DNA of 64,000 bases, taken from the NCBI GenBank assembly GCA_016712315.1, contig JADJRG010000013.1, positions 1,400,001-1,464,000 of the forward strand. The letters are read 5' to 3'. The stretch comes from Nannocystis sp. GTDB lineage: Bacteria > Myxococcota_A > Polyangia > Nannocystales > Nannocystaceae. The notes beneath the pieces are model-generated. The model was not told where the DNA came from, searched no databases, and saw nothing but the letters and a program-made list of their open reading frames with translations. Position numbers and translations under genes: made by a program. This document shows, one piece after another, positions 49,371-57,485 of the stretch. The number at the start of each line of letters is the position of its first letter. The first letter of the stretch is position 1.

Positions 49371-51851
49371 TCAGACGTCGAGGTTGCGCGCGTTGAGGGC
49401 GTTTTGGGTGATGAACTCGCGCCGAGGCTCGACGTTGTCGCCCATCAGCACCGAGAAGACGTTGTCGGCCTCGACGTGATCGCCGACGCGCACCTTGAGC
49501 AGCGCGCGGCGAGCCGGATCCATGGTGGTCTCCCACAGCTGCTCTGGGTTCATCTCGCCGAGGCCCTTGTAGCGCTGGATCTGAAGGCCGGCGCGGCCGA
49601 TCTCGCCGATGTGCTCGACGAGGTCGACGAGGCGCGGAGGCTGGAGGACTTGGTCACCCTTGCGCAGGGTGAAGGTGGAGTTGGAGCCGCCGAGGGAGGC
49701 GATGTACTCGCGGACTCGTACGAGCTCGGTGATCTCGGGCGCGGTGACCAGCTCGGCGTCGACGAGCTCGGTCTGGGTGACGCCGTCCGCGAGGATCTGC
49801 AGGCGGATCGCCCGTCGCTTCGGGTCGGCGGCGTCTTCGATGATCGAGGCGGTGACTCGCGCGCGATCCATCGCTGCCTCCACACGCCGGGCGAAGTCTT
49901 CGCCGTAGGTGCGCGCCGACTCCGCGTTGTCGAGGCGAGCGAGCAGAGGCGCGAGGCCTTCGCGTACGAGGTCATCCGCGATCGCCTCGATGACCGCGGG
50001 GCGGTGGTTGCGAGCGATGTTGCTCAAGATCGCGCGGTAACGGAGGCCGCGGCGGGCGAGCTCGGCGAGGACCTCGCGGCTGACCCCGTGATCGCCGATC
50101 TCGAGGGTTACGTCGTCGATCGCGTTGTCGATCACGTAGGCGTCCAGCGCCGCCTCGTTCTTCAAATAGACCTCCTTCTTGCCGGCCTTGACCTTATAGA
50201 GCGGCGGCTGTGCGATGTAGAGGTGGCCGCGCTCGATGATCTCGGGGAAGTGGCGGTAGAAGAAGGTGAGCAGGAGCGTGCGGATGTGAGATCCGTCGAC
50301 GTCCGCGTCCGTCATGATCACGATGGTGTGGTAGCGGAGCTTCGCGATCTCATAGTTGTCCTCGCCGACGCCGGTGCCGAGCGCGGTAATCAAGGTGATG
50401 ATCTCCTGGCTGGAGAGCATCTTATCGAGGCGGGCCTTCTCGACGTTGAGGATCTTGCCGCGCAGCGGCAGGATCGCCTGGGTGCGGCGGTCGCGACCCT
50501 GCTTGGCGGAGCCGCCTGCTGAGTCGCCCTCGACCAAGAACAGCTCCGCGAACTCAGGGTTCCTCTCCTGGCAGTCGGCGAGCTTTCCGGGGAGGGAGAG
50601 GCCGTCGAGGATCCCCTTGCGGGTGATCGTCTCGCGCGCCTTGCGGGCCGCGGCGCGCGCGCGCGCGGAGAGCAGCGCCTTCTCGACCATCAGGCGGCCA
50701 GACTTGGGGTTCTCCTCGAAGAAGCGGCCTAGCTCCTCGGAGACCACGGTCGACACGAGCACGGTGACCTCACCCGAGACCAGCTTGTCCTTGATCTGCG
50801 AGCTGAACTTTGGGTCAGGGTGTTTGATCGAGATGATCCCGACGAGGCCCTCGCGGATGTCCTCGCCGGTGAGCGTGCCCTTGTGACCCTTGAGGAAATT
50901 ACCCTCGGCGGCGTAGGCGTTGACGACCTTGGTGAGCGCGGTGCGGAGGCCGGTGAGGTGGGTGCCGCCGTCGCGGTTAGAGATGTTGTTGGTGAAGCAG
51001 AGGATGTTCTCTGAGTACGCATCGGTCCACTGGAGGGCGACTTGTACGCCGAGCACGTGGCGCTCGCCCTCGAAGTCGAACTCGATGTCGCGAGAGATAT
51101 GGATCAGCTCGCCGATCGAGGCCTTGTTCTGCGCGAGCAGCTTGACGAAGCTGGTCACGCCGCCTTCTCCGTCGAAGGCGCGATCGCGGCCGGTGCGGAG
51201 GTCGCGGAGGGTGATCTTGACGCCCGCGTTGAGGTAGCTGAGCTCGCGGAAGCGCTGCGCCAGGATCTCAAAGTCCATCTCGGTGATCGCGAAGACGAGC
51301 GGATCAGGGTGGAAGGTGATCCGGGTGCCACGTCGATCGCTGGGGCCCAGCAGCTCGATCTCTTTGACCACCGCGCCGCGCTCGAAGCGGGCGCTGTAGG
51401 CCTTGCCGTCGCGCCAGATCTCGAGGAAGAGCCAGTCGCTGAGGGCGTTGACGACGGAGACGCCGACCCCGTGGAGGCCGCCTGAGACCTTGTAGGAGCT
51501 GTTGTCGAACTTGCCGCCCGCGTGCAAGACGGTGAGGATGACGATCGCGGCGTCGACGGACTTGCCCGCGTGCTCCATCGGCCCGACAGGGATGCCGCGG
51601 CCGTTGTCCTCGACCGAGACGGAGCCGTCGTTGTGGATGATCACGTCGATCTGGTCGCAGTGGCCGGCTAAAGACTCGTCGATCGAGTTATCGATCACCT
51701 CAAACACCATCTTGTGCAGCCCGGAACCGTCGCTGGTGTCGCCGATGTACATGCCGGGGCGCTTGCGGACGGCCTCGAGACCCTCCAAGACGGAGATGGA
51801 CTCTGCGTTGTAAACGGCCGGATCAGAGGGGCGCTTTTCAGTGTTCGGCAT
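49371..51851 (-). CDS. gyrB: DNA gyrase subunit B
   Basis: 826 residues. With GyrA it introduces negative supercoils using ATP. The GHKL ATPase has VIDNSIDESLAG and GRGIPVG, then HGVGVSVVNALS; the TOPRIM domain has LVEGDSAGGSAKQGRDRRTQ and the Mg-binding DADVDGSHIRTLLL; the C-terminal end has RYKGLGEMNPEQLWETTMDP. A proteobacterial-type insert of about 160 residues separates the two TOPRIM halves from the C-terminus. It lies downstream of recF in the dnaA-dnaN-recF-gyrB order, with a 151-bp gap that may contain its own promoter. Confidence 0.97.
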   Translation of the reverse strand: MPNTEKRPSDPAVYNAESISVLEGLEAVRKRPGMYIGDTSDGSGLHKMVFEVIDNSIDESLAGHCDQIDVIIHNDGSVSVEDNGRGIPVGPMEHAGKSVDAAIVILTVLHAGGKFDNSSYKVSGGLHGVGVSVVNALSDWLFLEIWRDGKAYSARFERGAVVKEIELLGPSDRRGTRITFHPDPLVFAITEMDFEILAQRFRELSYLNAGVKITLRDLRTGRDRAFDGEGGVTSFVKLLAQNKASIGELIHISRDIEFDFEGERHVLGVQVALQWTDAYSENILCFTNNISNRDGGTHLTGLRTALTKVVNAYAAEGNFLKGHKGTLTGEDIREGLVGIISIKHPDPKFSSQIKDKLVSGEVTVLVSTVVSEELGRFFEENPKSGRLMVEKALLSARARAAARKARETITRKGILDGLSLPGKLADCQERNPEFAELFLVEGDSAGGSAKQGRDRRTQAILPLRGKILNVEKARLDKMLSSQEIITLITALGTGVGEDNYEIAKLRYHTIVIMTDADVDGSHIRTLLLTFFYRHFPEIIERGHLYIAQPPLYKVKAGKKEVYLKNEAALDAYVIDNAIDDVTLEIGDHGVSREVLAELARRGLRYRAILSNIARNHRPAVIEAIADDLVREGLAPLLARLDNAESARTYGEDFARRVEAAMDRARVTASIIEDAADPKRRAIRLQILADGVTQTELVDAELVTAPEITELVRVREYIASLGGSNSTFTLRKGDQVLQPPRLVDLVEHIGEIGRAGLQIQRYKGLGEMNPEQLWETTMDPARRALLKVRVGDHVEADNVFSVLMGDNVEPRREFITQNALNARNLDV

Positions 51852-52002
51852 GAGCTTCGCGGTCCCCTCGTGGGCGCCGTCAGCGAGGCAAAGAGCCGCG
51901 CGCGAGGCCGCCCAAGGAGCGGCGGGAGACTACCACGCGTGGCGATCAGGCGCCAAGATCTGTCATCGCCGGAATGCCGCGAAATTCGACGTGCAGGGGC
52001 CC

Positions 52003-53139
52003 CTAGAGGGGTGATCGCAGAGCGCGCAGGGTACCACCAGATACTTCCACATAGGCAGTGTCCGCCGCGTCGCCGAGGTGCACGTAGCCGGGGGCGGTGG
52101 TGGTTAACACGCACTGGCCCGCGTCTTCCGTGAGGGCCTGAAAGAGCTGAGCGTTGCGTTGCGGGTCGAGCTCGCTCGAGACGTCGTCGAGCAAGAGCAG
52201 CGGCGGCTCGCCAGAAAGGTCACGCGCGGCCCGCAGCTCGGCGATCTTGAAGGCGAGGATCAAGGCCCTGGTCTGCCCCTGGGAGGCGAATTCGCCGACG
52301 TCATGGCCGTCGAGGCGGATCTCTAGGTCGTCGCGGTGAGGACCTACGGTGGTGATCCCGCGGATCAGATCATCTCTTCGACGTCGCGCGAGCTCGTCTG
52401 AGAGCGCGCCCTCTCGCTCGGCTTCATCGGGGACGTTGAGGCGGGTGAGATACGCGAGGCTGGCGCGGCGCTCTGCGCCGTGGATCTGCGAAAATACCGC
52501 CATAAATGTCGCGCGGAGCTGATCGAGGAGGCGCTCGCGGCGGGTCCAGATCCGCGCACCCGTCGCCGCGAGGCCAGCTTCATAGGTCTCGAGGAGCGGC
52601 TCACTCGGGCTGTTGGTGCCCTGGTCGCGCAAGACCTGGTTCCGCGAGCGCAGCAGCTTCTCGTAGCTCTGGATGTCGGCGATGTGCGCGCGCTCGCGGG
52701 CGAAGAGCACGCGATCGAGGAAGTTTCGGCGCCCCCCAGGGGAGCCGCGCAGGACCCCTAGATCCTCGGGGGTGAAGAGGATCGCGCGCGCTCGCCCATA
52801 GAAGTCGAGCGCCGCGCGGATGACCTTGCCGTCGGCGATGGCGAGGCGGCGCACCGAGCGTTCGCCGCGGAGCAGGTGCACGGCGAGGTTCGAGCTGAGG
52901 TCGACGCGAGGATCATGACCCTGAAGCTCCACCCTCGCCTCAGCAGCGCCCTGGCGGACGAGAGGCCCTAACTCGGCGACACGGAAGGAGCGGAGGGTGC
53001 TGACGAGATACAGCGCCTCGAGCAGGTTCGTCTTGCCGGCTCCGTTCTCACCGTGGAGCACGGTGAAGCGGCGACCTAGCTGGAGCTCCCCTGCTTCGAA
53101 GTTGCGAAAGTCGCGGACGCTGAGGCGCTCGATCCGCAC
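52003..53139 (-). CDS. recF: DNA replication and repair protein RecF
   Basis: 378 residues. An SMC-like ATPase that, with RecO and RecR, loads RecA at single-strand gaps. Walker A at 30-38 (GENGAGKTN), signature region around GPHRDDLEIRLDG, ASQGQTRALILAFKIAELR, and Walker B LLLDDVSSELDPQR near the C-terminus. The GTG start at 53139 gives the usual N-terminus MRIERLSVRDFRNF. It follows dnaN by 23 bp, so the two are one transcript. Confidence 0.96.
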   Translation of the reverse strand: MRIERLSVRDFRNFEAGELQLGRRFTVLHGENGAGKTNLLEALYLVSTLRSFRVAELGPLVRQGAAEARVELQGHDPRVDLSSNLAVHLLRGERSVRRLAIADGKVIRAALDFYGRARAILFTPEDLGVLRGSPGGRRNFLDRVLFARERAHIADIQSYEKLLRSRNQVLRDQGTNSPSEPLLETYEAGLAATGARIWTRRERLLDQLRATFMAVFSQIHGAERRASLAYLTRLNVPDEAEREGALSDELARRRRDDLIRGITTVGPHRDDLEIRLDGHDVGEFASQGQTRALILAFKIAELRAARDLSGEPPLLLLDDVSSELDPQRNAQLFQALTEDAGQCVLTTTAPGYVHLGDAADTAYVEVSGGTLRALRSPL

Positions 53140-53162
53140 GGGAGTACCGGAGCCGACGCGGC

Positions 53163-54263
53163 TCAGATCCGCATCGGCATGACGACGCCGAGGAAGTCAG
53201 GGCCCTCGACGGGGCGGATCACGCAGGGGTCGAGCTCGTTCTGGAATTCGAGGTAGATCTTGGGCGTGTCAATGACCTCGAGCACCTCGATAAGGTAGCG
53301 GGCGTTGAAGCCCGCCACGAGGGTGTCGCCAGCGTAATCGACCTCGATCTCTTGGTGGGCGACGCCGAGGTCAGGGTTGTCCGCGGTGAGCTTGAGGCTG
53401 CCGTCACCGATCTCGAGCCGGACCGTCGCGGTCTTCTCCGGGGCCATCACCTCCGCGCGACGCAGCACGCCGAGGAGCTCGTCGCGCAGGGCCGTGACGC
53501 GGCGCTTGTGCGAGCTCGGGATCACCTGCTGGTACGGCGGGAAGGTGACGTTGTTGAGCTTGACGGAGAGGAGCAGCGCGCCCGCGCGGACGAAGAAGTG
53601 TTGGCCGTCGACGGCTAACTCGACGGGGCCGTCGATCCGGTCGAGGACCTTGCGGATCTCGACCATGCCCTTGCGCGGGATGATGATCCCCTTCGCGAGC
53701 TTGGGGCCGGTGAACGGCGCGCTGTACTTGGTGAGGCGGTGACCGTCGGTCGACACCATCGTCGCGCTCTCGCCGTCGCACTCGAAGAGCACGCCGTTGA
53801 GGTTGACGCGGGCGTCGTCGGTCGAGACGCTGAATTGGGTCTTTTGGATCAGGTCGGCGAGGGCGTGGCCGACCGCGGCGGTGAACTCGAGGCCGCTGGG
53901 ATCAGGGAGCTCTGGGAAGTCGCTGTGCGCCGTGCCCATGAGCTTGAACTCGTTGCGGCCGACGGTGAGCTGCGCCCAGTGGTTGTCGAGCGCTCGAACG
54001 CGGATCGGGCGGTCTGGCAGGGTCCGGGTGACGCCGTAGAGGCTGCGTACGGCGAGGGTGAGGGCGCCGGGGCTCTTGACCTCCGCGGGGACGCTCTCGG
54101 TCAAGGAGATCATCATGTCCGTCGCGCTGAAGACGACGTGACCGTCCTTGTGGGCGTTGATCAGGACGTTCGCCAGGACGGGCATGGTGCTCCGCTTGTC
54201 AGCGACTGTCTGGGCGAGCGCGAGCGCGGAGAGGAACTTGCCTTGGTCGATCTCGAATTCCAT
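53163..54263 (-). CDS. dnaN: DNA polymerase III subunit beta (sliding clamp)
   Basis: 366 residues. It encircles DNA and tethers polymerases. The N-terminal MEFEIDQGKFLSALALAQ, VSTDGHRLTKY in the middle and the C-terminal end VIRPVEGPDFLGVVMPMRI (conserved VMPMR(L/I) terminus) are canonical. Upstream lies the 363-bp gap to dnaA, with an AT-rich stretch that may hold its promoter; no clear Shine-Dalgarno sequence is seen before the ATG. Confidence 0.97.
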   Translation of the reverse strand: MEFEIDQGKFLSALALAQTVADKRSTMPVLANVLINAHKDGHVVFSATDMMISLTESVPAEVKSPGALTLAVRSLYGVTRTLPDRPIRVRALDNHWAQLTVGRNEFKLMGTAHSDFPELPDPSGLEFTAAVGHALADLIQKTQFSVSTDDARVNLNGVLFECDGESATMVSTDGHRLTKYSAPFTGPKLAKGIIIPRKGMVEIRKVLDRIDGPVELAVDGQHFFVRAGALLLSVKLNNVTFPPYQQVIPSSHKRRVTALRDELLGVLRRAEVMAPEKTATVRLEIGDGSLKLTADNPDLGVAHQEIEVDYAGDTLVAGFNARYLIEVLEVIDTPKIYLEFQNELDPCVIRPVEGPDFLGVVMPMRI

Positions 54264-54561
54264 CGGAGGTTCGCTTCGGTTCGTGGAGAGGTGTTGAGCG
54301 TAGAGATCAGATCGTTCTTTGGTTTAAAAATTTCTTTTTAAATTTCTTGATCGTGATCTGGGTGTTGGCGGCTGGTGGGAGCGACGATGACGCCGTGATC
54401 GTTGAGAGAATTTGCGATGGAGGCTGGTGATGCTTTGTGGACGAGCGCGCGAGCCATCCCCAACCTCACCCGCTCAACAGCGGTGCGCAGCTTATCACCA
54501 GTGGTGTTCACAGGTGGTTGTGAGTTGTTGAGCGGGTCGGGTGGAGCGCCCTGCGGGCGAA
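54264..54561. promoter_or_regulatory. dnaA-dnaN intergenic region, AT-rich with a DnaA-box-like site
   Basis: The stretch 54315-54350 is mostly A and T (TTTAAAAATTT, TTTTTAAATTT), in sharp contrast to its surroundings. TGTGGACGA at 54436-54444 is the complement of TCGTCCACA, which occurs twice in the dnaA-rpmH gap. It may hold the dnaN promoter, part of the origin, or both. The small open frames here are not convincing. Confidence 0.55.
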
Positions 54562-54599
54562 GAAAAATGGGAGCCAAGTCGTTGTGACCTGGCTCCCAT
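54561..54599 (-). terminator. intrinsic terminator of dnaA
   Basis: Perfect 10-bp arms ATGGGAGCCA (54567-54576) and TGGCTCCCAT (54590-54599), 13-nt loop. Read on the minus strand the stem runs into TTTTTCTT. It lies 27 bp after the dnaA stop, so dnaN must have its own promoter. Confidence 0.85.
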
Positions 54600-54626
54600 C
54601 ATGTCCGCCACCAGCGGTAGCGCCTG

Positions 54627-56024
54627 TCAGTTGGGCTCATGGACCGCGAGTTGAGCGCGGATGGCGGAGAGCGCTGCGCCCACCTCGGGCTCCTCGCTCT
54701 GGAGCGCCTCGATCCGCTTGCACGCGCTGATCACCGTCGAGTGGTCCTTGCCGCCGAAACGAAGGCCGAGCTCGGGGAAGCTGGCGCTCGTGAGCTGGCG
54801 GCAGAGGTACATGGCGATCATCCGCGGCCGCGCGATGCCCTTGTGACGCCGAGGGCCCTTGAGATCGGCGATCCGCACTGAAAAGTGCGCCGCGACCGCC
54901 TTCTGAACCGCCTCGATCGTGATCACCGCGTCGCGGCTCGGTGGCGAGTGTTCGCCGAGGATCTGGTTGACGAACTCCTCGGTGATCGTCAGCCCCTTGA
55001 GTGCCGCGAAGGTGGTCACGCGCACCAGAGCACCCTCGAGCTCGCGGACGTTGGTGCGGACCAAGGTGGCGATGTGCGAGGCGATCCGTGGGTCGAGGTC
55101 GATGCGCTCCTCTTCAGCCTTTTGGCGGATGATCGCGGCGCGGGTCTCGAAGTCAGGCGGCTTGATGTCCGTGACCAAGCCCCAGTTCAAGCGCGAGGTG
55201 AGGCGCTCCTCCATGCCAGCCATGTCGGCGGGGATCCTGTCGGCGGTGACGACGATCTGTTTGCCTGCCTCGTAGAGGGCGTTGAAGACGTGAAAAAACT
55301 CATCCATGGTGCGGTCGCGGCCCGCGATGAACTGGATGTCGTCGATCAGGAGGACGTCGCAGTCCTCGCGGTAGCGGCGGCGGAACTCATCAAAGGAGTT
55401 GGAGCGGACGGCGCTGATGAACTCGTTCATGAAGCGCTCGGAGCTCTGGAGGGCGATCCGGAGGTGTGGGCGCTCGCGGAGGATGTGGTGGCCGAGGGCG
55501 TGGAGGAGGTGGGTCTTGCCGAGGCCGACGCCGCCGTAGATGAAGAGCGGGTTGAAGCGGCGACCTGGCTCATGCGCGGCCGCCCAGGTGGCTGAGGCGG
55601 CGAGCTCGTTGCCAGCGCCCTTGATAAATGTGTCGAAGCGGTAGCGAGGGCTGAGCAGCGGCGGCGGAAAGCTGTGGCGCGGCGCAGTCGCGGTGGAAGT
55701 AGGAGAAGCGGCGGTGGCGGTGAGATCGGTGACGGAGATCGCTCCAGTCGGTGCGAGAAGCGCGGGAGCCGGGGCGGGCTCCTCGACCTCGTGGACCTCG
55801 ACTTGGATGTCGTAGTTGCGCGATGTGCGCGCGCGGATCTCGTCGCGGACAACGTTGAGATAGTGGGTCTCGAACCACTCCTTCATAAAGCGGTTCGGAG
55901 CAGTGATATGAACCCGCTCTCGCTCGACCTGCCGGAGCGCGAGCGGGCGCAGCCACAGATCAAAGGTCTGGGCGCCTAGCCGCGGCTGTAGTCCTTCTAG
56001 TGCCTCGCTCCAAACGTCGGTCAT
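54627..56024 (-). CDS. dnaA: chromosomal replication initiator DnaA
   Basis: 465 residues. Domain I (1-80), a Pro/Ser/Thr linker (81-125), AAA+ domain III with Walker A at 164-172 (GVGLGKTHLL) and Walker B in VLLIDDIQFIAGRDRT, and domain IV with the DnaA signature GGKDHSTVISACKRIEAL. It binds 9-mer boxes at oriC and melts the origin. ATG 56024 starts MTDVWSEALEG; the frame continuing to 56084 is not conserved. Candidate boxes begin 9 nt upstream of its start codon. Confidence 0.97.
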   Translation of the reverse strand: MTDVWSEALEGLQPRLGAQTFDLWLRPLALRQVERERVHITAPNRFMKEWFETHYLNVVRDEIRARTSRNYDIQVEVHEVEEPAPAPALLAPTGAISVTDLTATAASPTSTATAPRHSFPPPLLSPRYRFDTFIKGAGNELAASATWAAAHEPGRRFNPLFIYGGVGLGKTHLLHALGHHILRERPHLRIALQSSERFMNEFISAVRSNSFDEFRRRYREDCDVLLIDDIQFIAGRDRTMDEFFHVFNALYEAGKQIVVTADRIPADMAGMEERLTSRLNWGLVTDIKPPDFETRAAIIRQKAEEERIDLDPRIASHIATLVRTNVRELEGALVRVTTFAALKGLTITEEFVNQILGEHSPPSRDAVITIEAVQKAVAAHFSVRIADLKGPRRHKGIARPRMIAMYLCRQLTSASFPELGLRFGGKDHSTVISACKRIEALQSEEPEVGAALSAIRAQLAVHEPN

Positions 56025-56310
56025 GCAGGGCCTCGTCCACAGCCTTACGGTCGCCGAGGGCGACCGCGATCTCCATGAGATCAATGAGAAAAACGCAAAG
56101 AAACCGGACGCCGCTCACAGGATGTCCACAGGGTGTGGACGACCTGCAGCGCCGACGCCGCGACTTCTCCGTGTCGTGCCTAGCGGGTGCGTCCGTGCGC
56201 ACCCGGGGCCGAGGGTTGTACTTAAAGGGTCGGGTTGTGGAAAGATGAGATCGCGAGCGAAGTTGTAAGTGTCTATAATGGTTATATAAATTTGATCTTG
56301 ACAGGTGCGG
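56025..56310. other. candidate chromosomal origin of replication (oriC)
   Basis: The gap between divergent dnaA and rpmH holds 9-mers close to the DnaA box TTATCCACA: TCGTCCACA at 56033-56041, ATGTCCACA at 56122-56130, TGTGGACGA (inverted) at 56134-56142 and TGTGGAAAG (inverted) at 56236-56244. All keep TCCACA. An AT-rich stretch at 56271-56303 (GTCTATAATGGTTATATAAATTTGATCTTG region) would suit the unwinding element. Location and content fit the classic dnaA-rpmH origin, though no box is a perfect consensus match. Confidence 0.65.
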
Positions 56311-56561
56311 GGTTCGCGCGCTTCGCCGCCGCCCCGCCAGCGAAATCGCCAAATTCCGAGCGCCATCGACCGCTCCCGGTATGCGATCCAGCATCCCCCG
56401 TTGGCGAGCCATGTTGCGACGCTGAGAGTCGGGAAAATGGCTCACGGAGCCGACTTGCGCGATCGAGCGGGGACCGATGCGAGGGAAGGGGAGGAGCGCA
56501 AAGCGCGCACCTCGTGATCCGCGCCGCCCAGGAGCCCTCGACCGCCGCGACCGGCCTAGCG
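56311..56561. other. intergenic, no gene recognised
   Basis: GC-rich sequence between the candidate origin and the rpmH promoter. Open frames (for example 56235-56645) have atypical composition and no recognisable protein. Confidence 0.5.
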
Positions 56562-56590
56562 TTGACAGGGCATGGTCACCCTGGTATCGA
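56562..56590 (+). promoter_or_regulatory. promoter of rpmH operon
   Basis: Perfect -35 TTGACA (56562-56567), 17-nt spacer and -10 TATCGA (56585-56590), 90 nt before rpmH. Confidence 0.7.
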
Positions 56591-56679
56591 TCCGGCCCAT
56601 TTGAGGCGCGGATGCGGCCCCACCGGCTCGCCGTCCTCTTACTAAGAAGAGATAAGAAGGAAGAGGAGAGAGGCTGGCG

Positions 56680-56829
56680 ATGAAGCGCACCTACCAACCC
56701 CACAATTTGAGCCGCGCCCGCACCCACGGCTTTCGCGCGCGTATGGCCACGAAGAACGGCCGCAAGGTCCTCTCGGCGCGTCGCCGCCGCGGACGCAAGC
56801 AACTGACCGTCACGACCGGCGGCAAGTAG
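56680..56829 (+). CDS. rpmH: 50S ribosomal protein L34
   Basis: 49 residues, a small basic protein of the large ribosomal subunit. It begins MKRTYQPHNLSRARTHGFRA and continues with the conserved MATKNGRKVLSARRRRGRK, leaving no doubt. The last few residues (QLTVTTGGK) are lineage-specific. A purine-rich AGGAAGAGGAGAG stretch precedes the ATG. rnpA follows 6 bp after its stop, and a consensus promoter lies upstream. Confidence 0.97.
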   Translation: MKRTYQPHNLSRARTHGFRARMATKNGRKVLSARRRRGRKQLTVTTGGK

Positions 56830-56835
56830 CGGTCG

Positions 56836-57216
56836 ATGCGGCCGCATGGCTTCCCGGCCGCCCTCCGCCTGAAAAAGCGCCGGGAGTTCCTTGGTGTCCA
56901 AAACCAAGGCAAGAAGGTTCACCTGCGCTCCTTTCTGGTGTTCTTGACGGCTCGCCCGATCAAGCCGCCGGCGACGAGCGCAGACCCACCGGCGACGCGG
57001 CTCGGTATCACGGTCACCCGAAAGATCGGCAAGGCCGTGACGAGAAACCGCATCAAGCGGCTCGTCCGCGAGGTTTTTCGTCGCCAGCGCTTGGACTTTC
57101 CGAGCGGCTGGGACATGGTTTGGGTCGCGAAGCGGGGCGCTGCGGCGGTCAGCTACGCCGAGGTTGTGCAAGATATGGAAGCGCTGATCGAACGAGCGGC
57201 AGGAGCACGACGATGA
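56836..57216 (+). CDS. rnpA: ribonuclease P protein component
   Basis: 126 residues. The protein subunit that helps RNase P RNA cut tRNA and tmRNA 5' leaders. The signature RLGITVTRKIGKAVTRNRIKRLVREVFR contains the RNR motif that contacts the RNA; the N-terminal LKKRREFLGVQNQGKKVH is typical. Its start lies 6 bp after rpmH and the yidD start overlaps its stop by 4 nt (ATGA). Confidence 0.95.
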   Translation: MRPHGFPAALRLKKRREFLGVQNQGKKVHLRSFLVFLTARPIKPPATSADPPATRLGITVTRKIGKAVTRNRIKRLVREVFRRQRLDFPSGWDMVWVAKRGAAAVSYAEVVQDMEALIERAAGARR

Positions 57217-57482
57217 CGCGGCTGGCTATCGCCCTGATCCGGGTCTATCAGCGCCTCCTCTCGCCGCTGCTCGGCCCGTGCTGTCGCTTCTATCCGAGCT
57301 GCTCGGCCTATGCGTGCGCGTGCCTGGCGGGTCATGGTTTTCTGAGAGGCTCATGGTTGACCCTCCGTCGTCTCGGTCGCTGCCACCCGTGGCACGCGGG
57401 CGGGGTCGATCTGCCGCCGTCGCCGCGGGCTGCTCTGAGCAGCTTCGGCCCCGCTGCCCCTTCCAACATGGAGAATGGCTGA
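57213..57482 (+). CDS. yidD: membrane protein insertion efficiency factor
   Basis: 89 residues. YidD assists YidC in membrane protein insertion. LIRVYQRLLSPLLGPCCRFYPSCSAYACACLAGHGFLRGSWLTLRRLGRCHPWHAGGVD (described by segments) contains the conserved CRFYPSCSxY and RCHPWxxGGxD motifs. The start codon overlaps the rnpA stop; yidC begins 4 nt after its stop. Confidence 0.95.
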   Translation: MTRLAIALIRVYQRLLSPLLGPCCRFYPSCSAYACACLAGHGFLRGSWLTLRRLGRCHPWHAGGVDLPPSPRAALSSFGPAAPSNMENG

Positions 57483-57485
57483 GTC

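Noticed and set aside
56235..56645. 136-codon ORF in the dnaA-rpmH gap
   Set aside because: No homology pattern, crosses the AT-rich candidate origin and the rpmH promoter.
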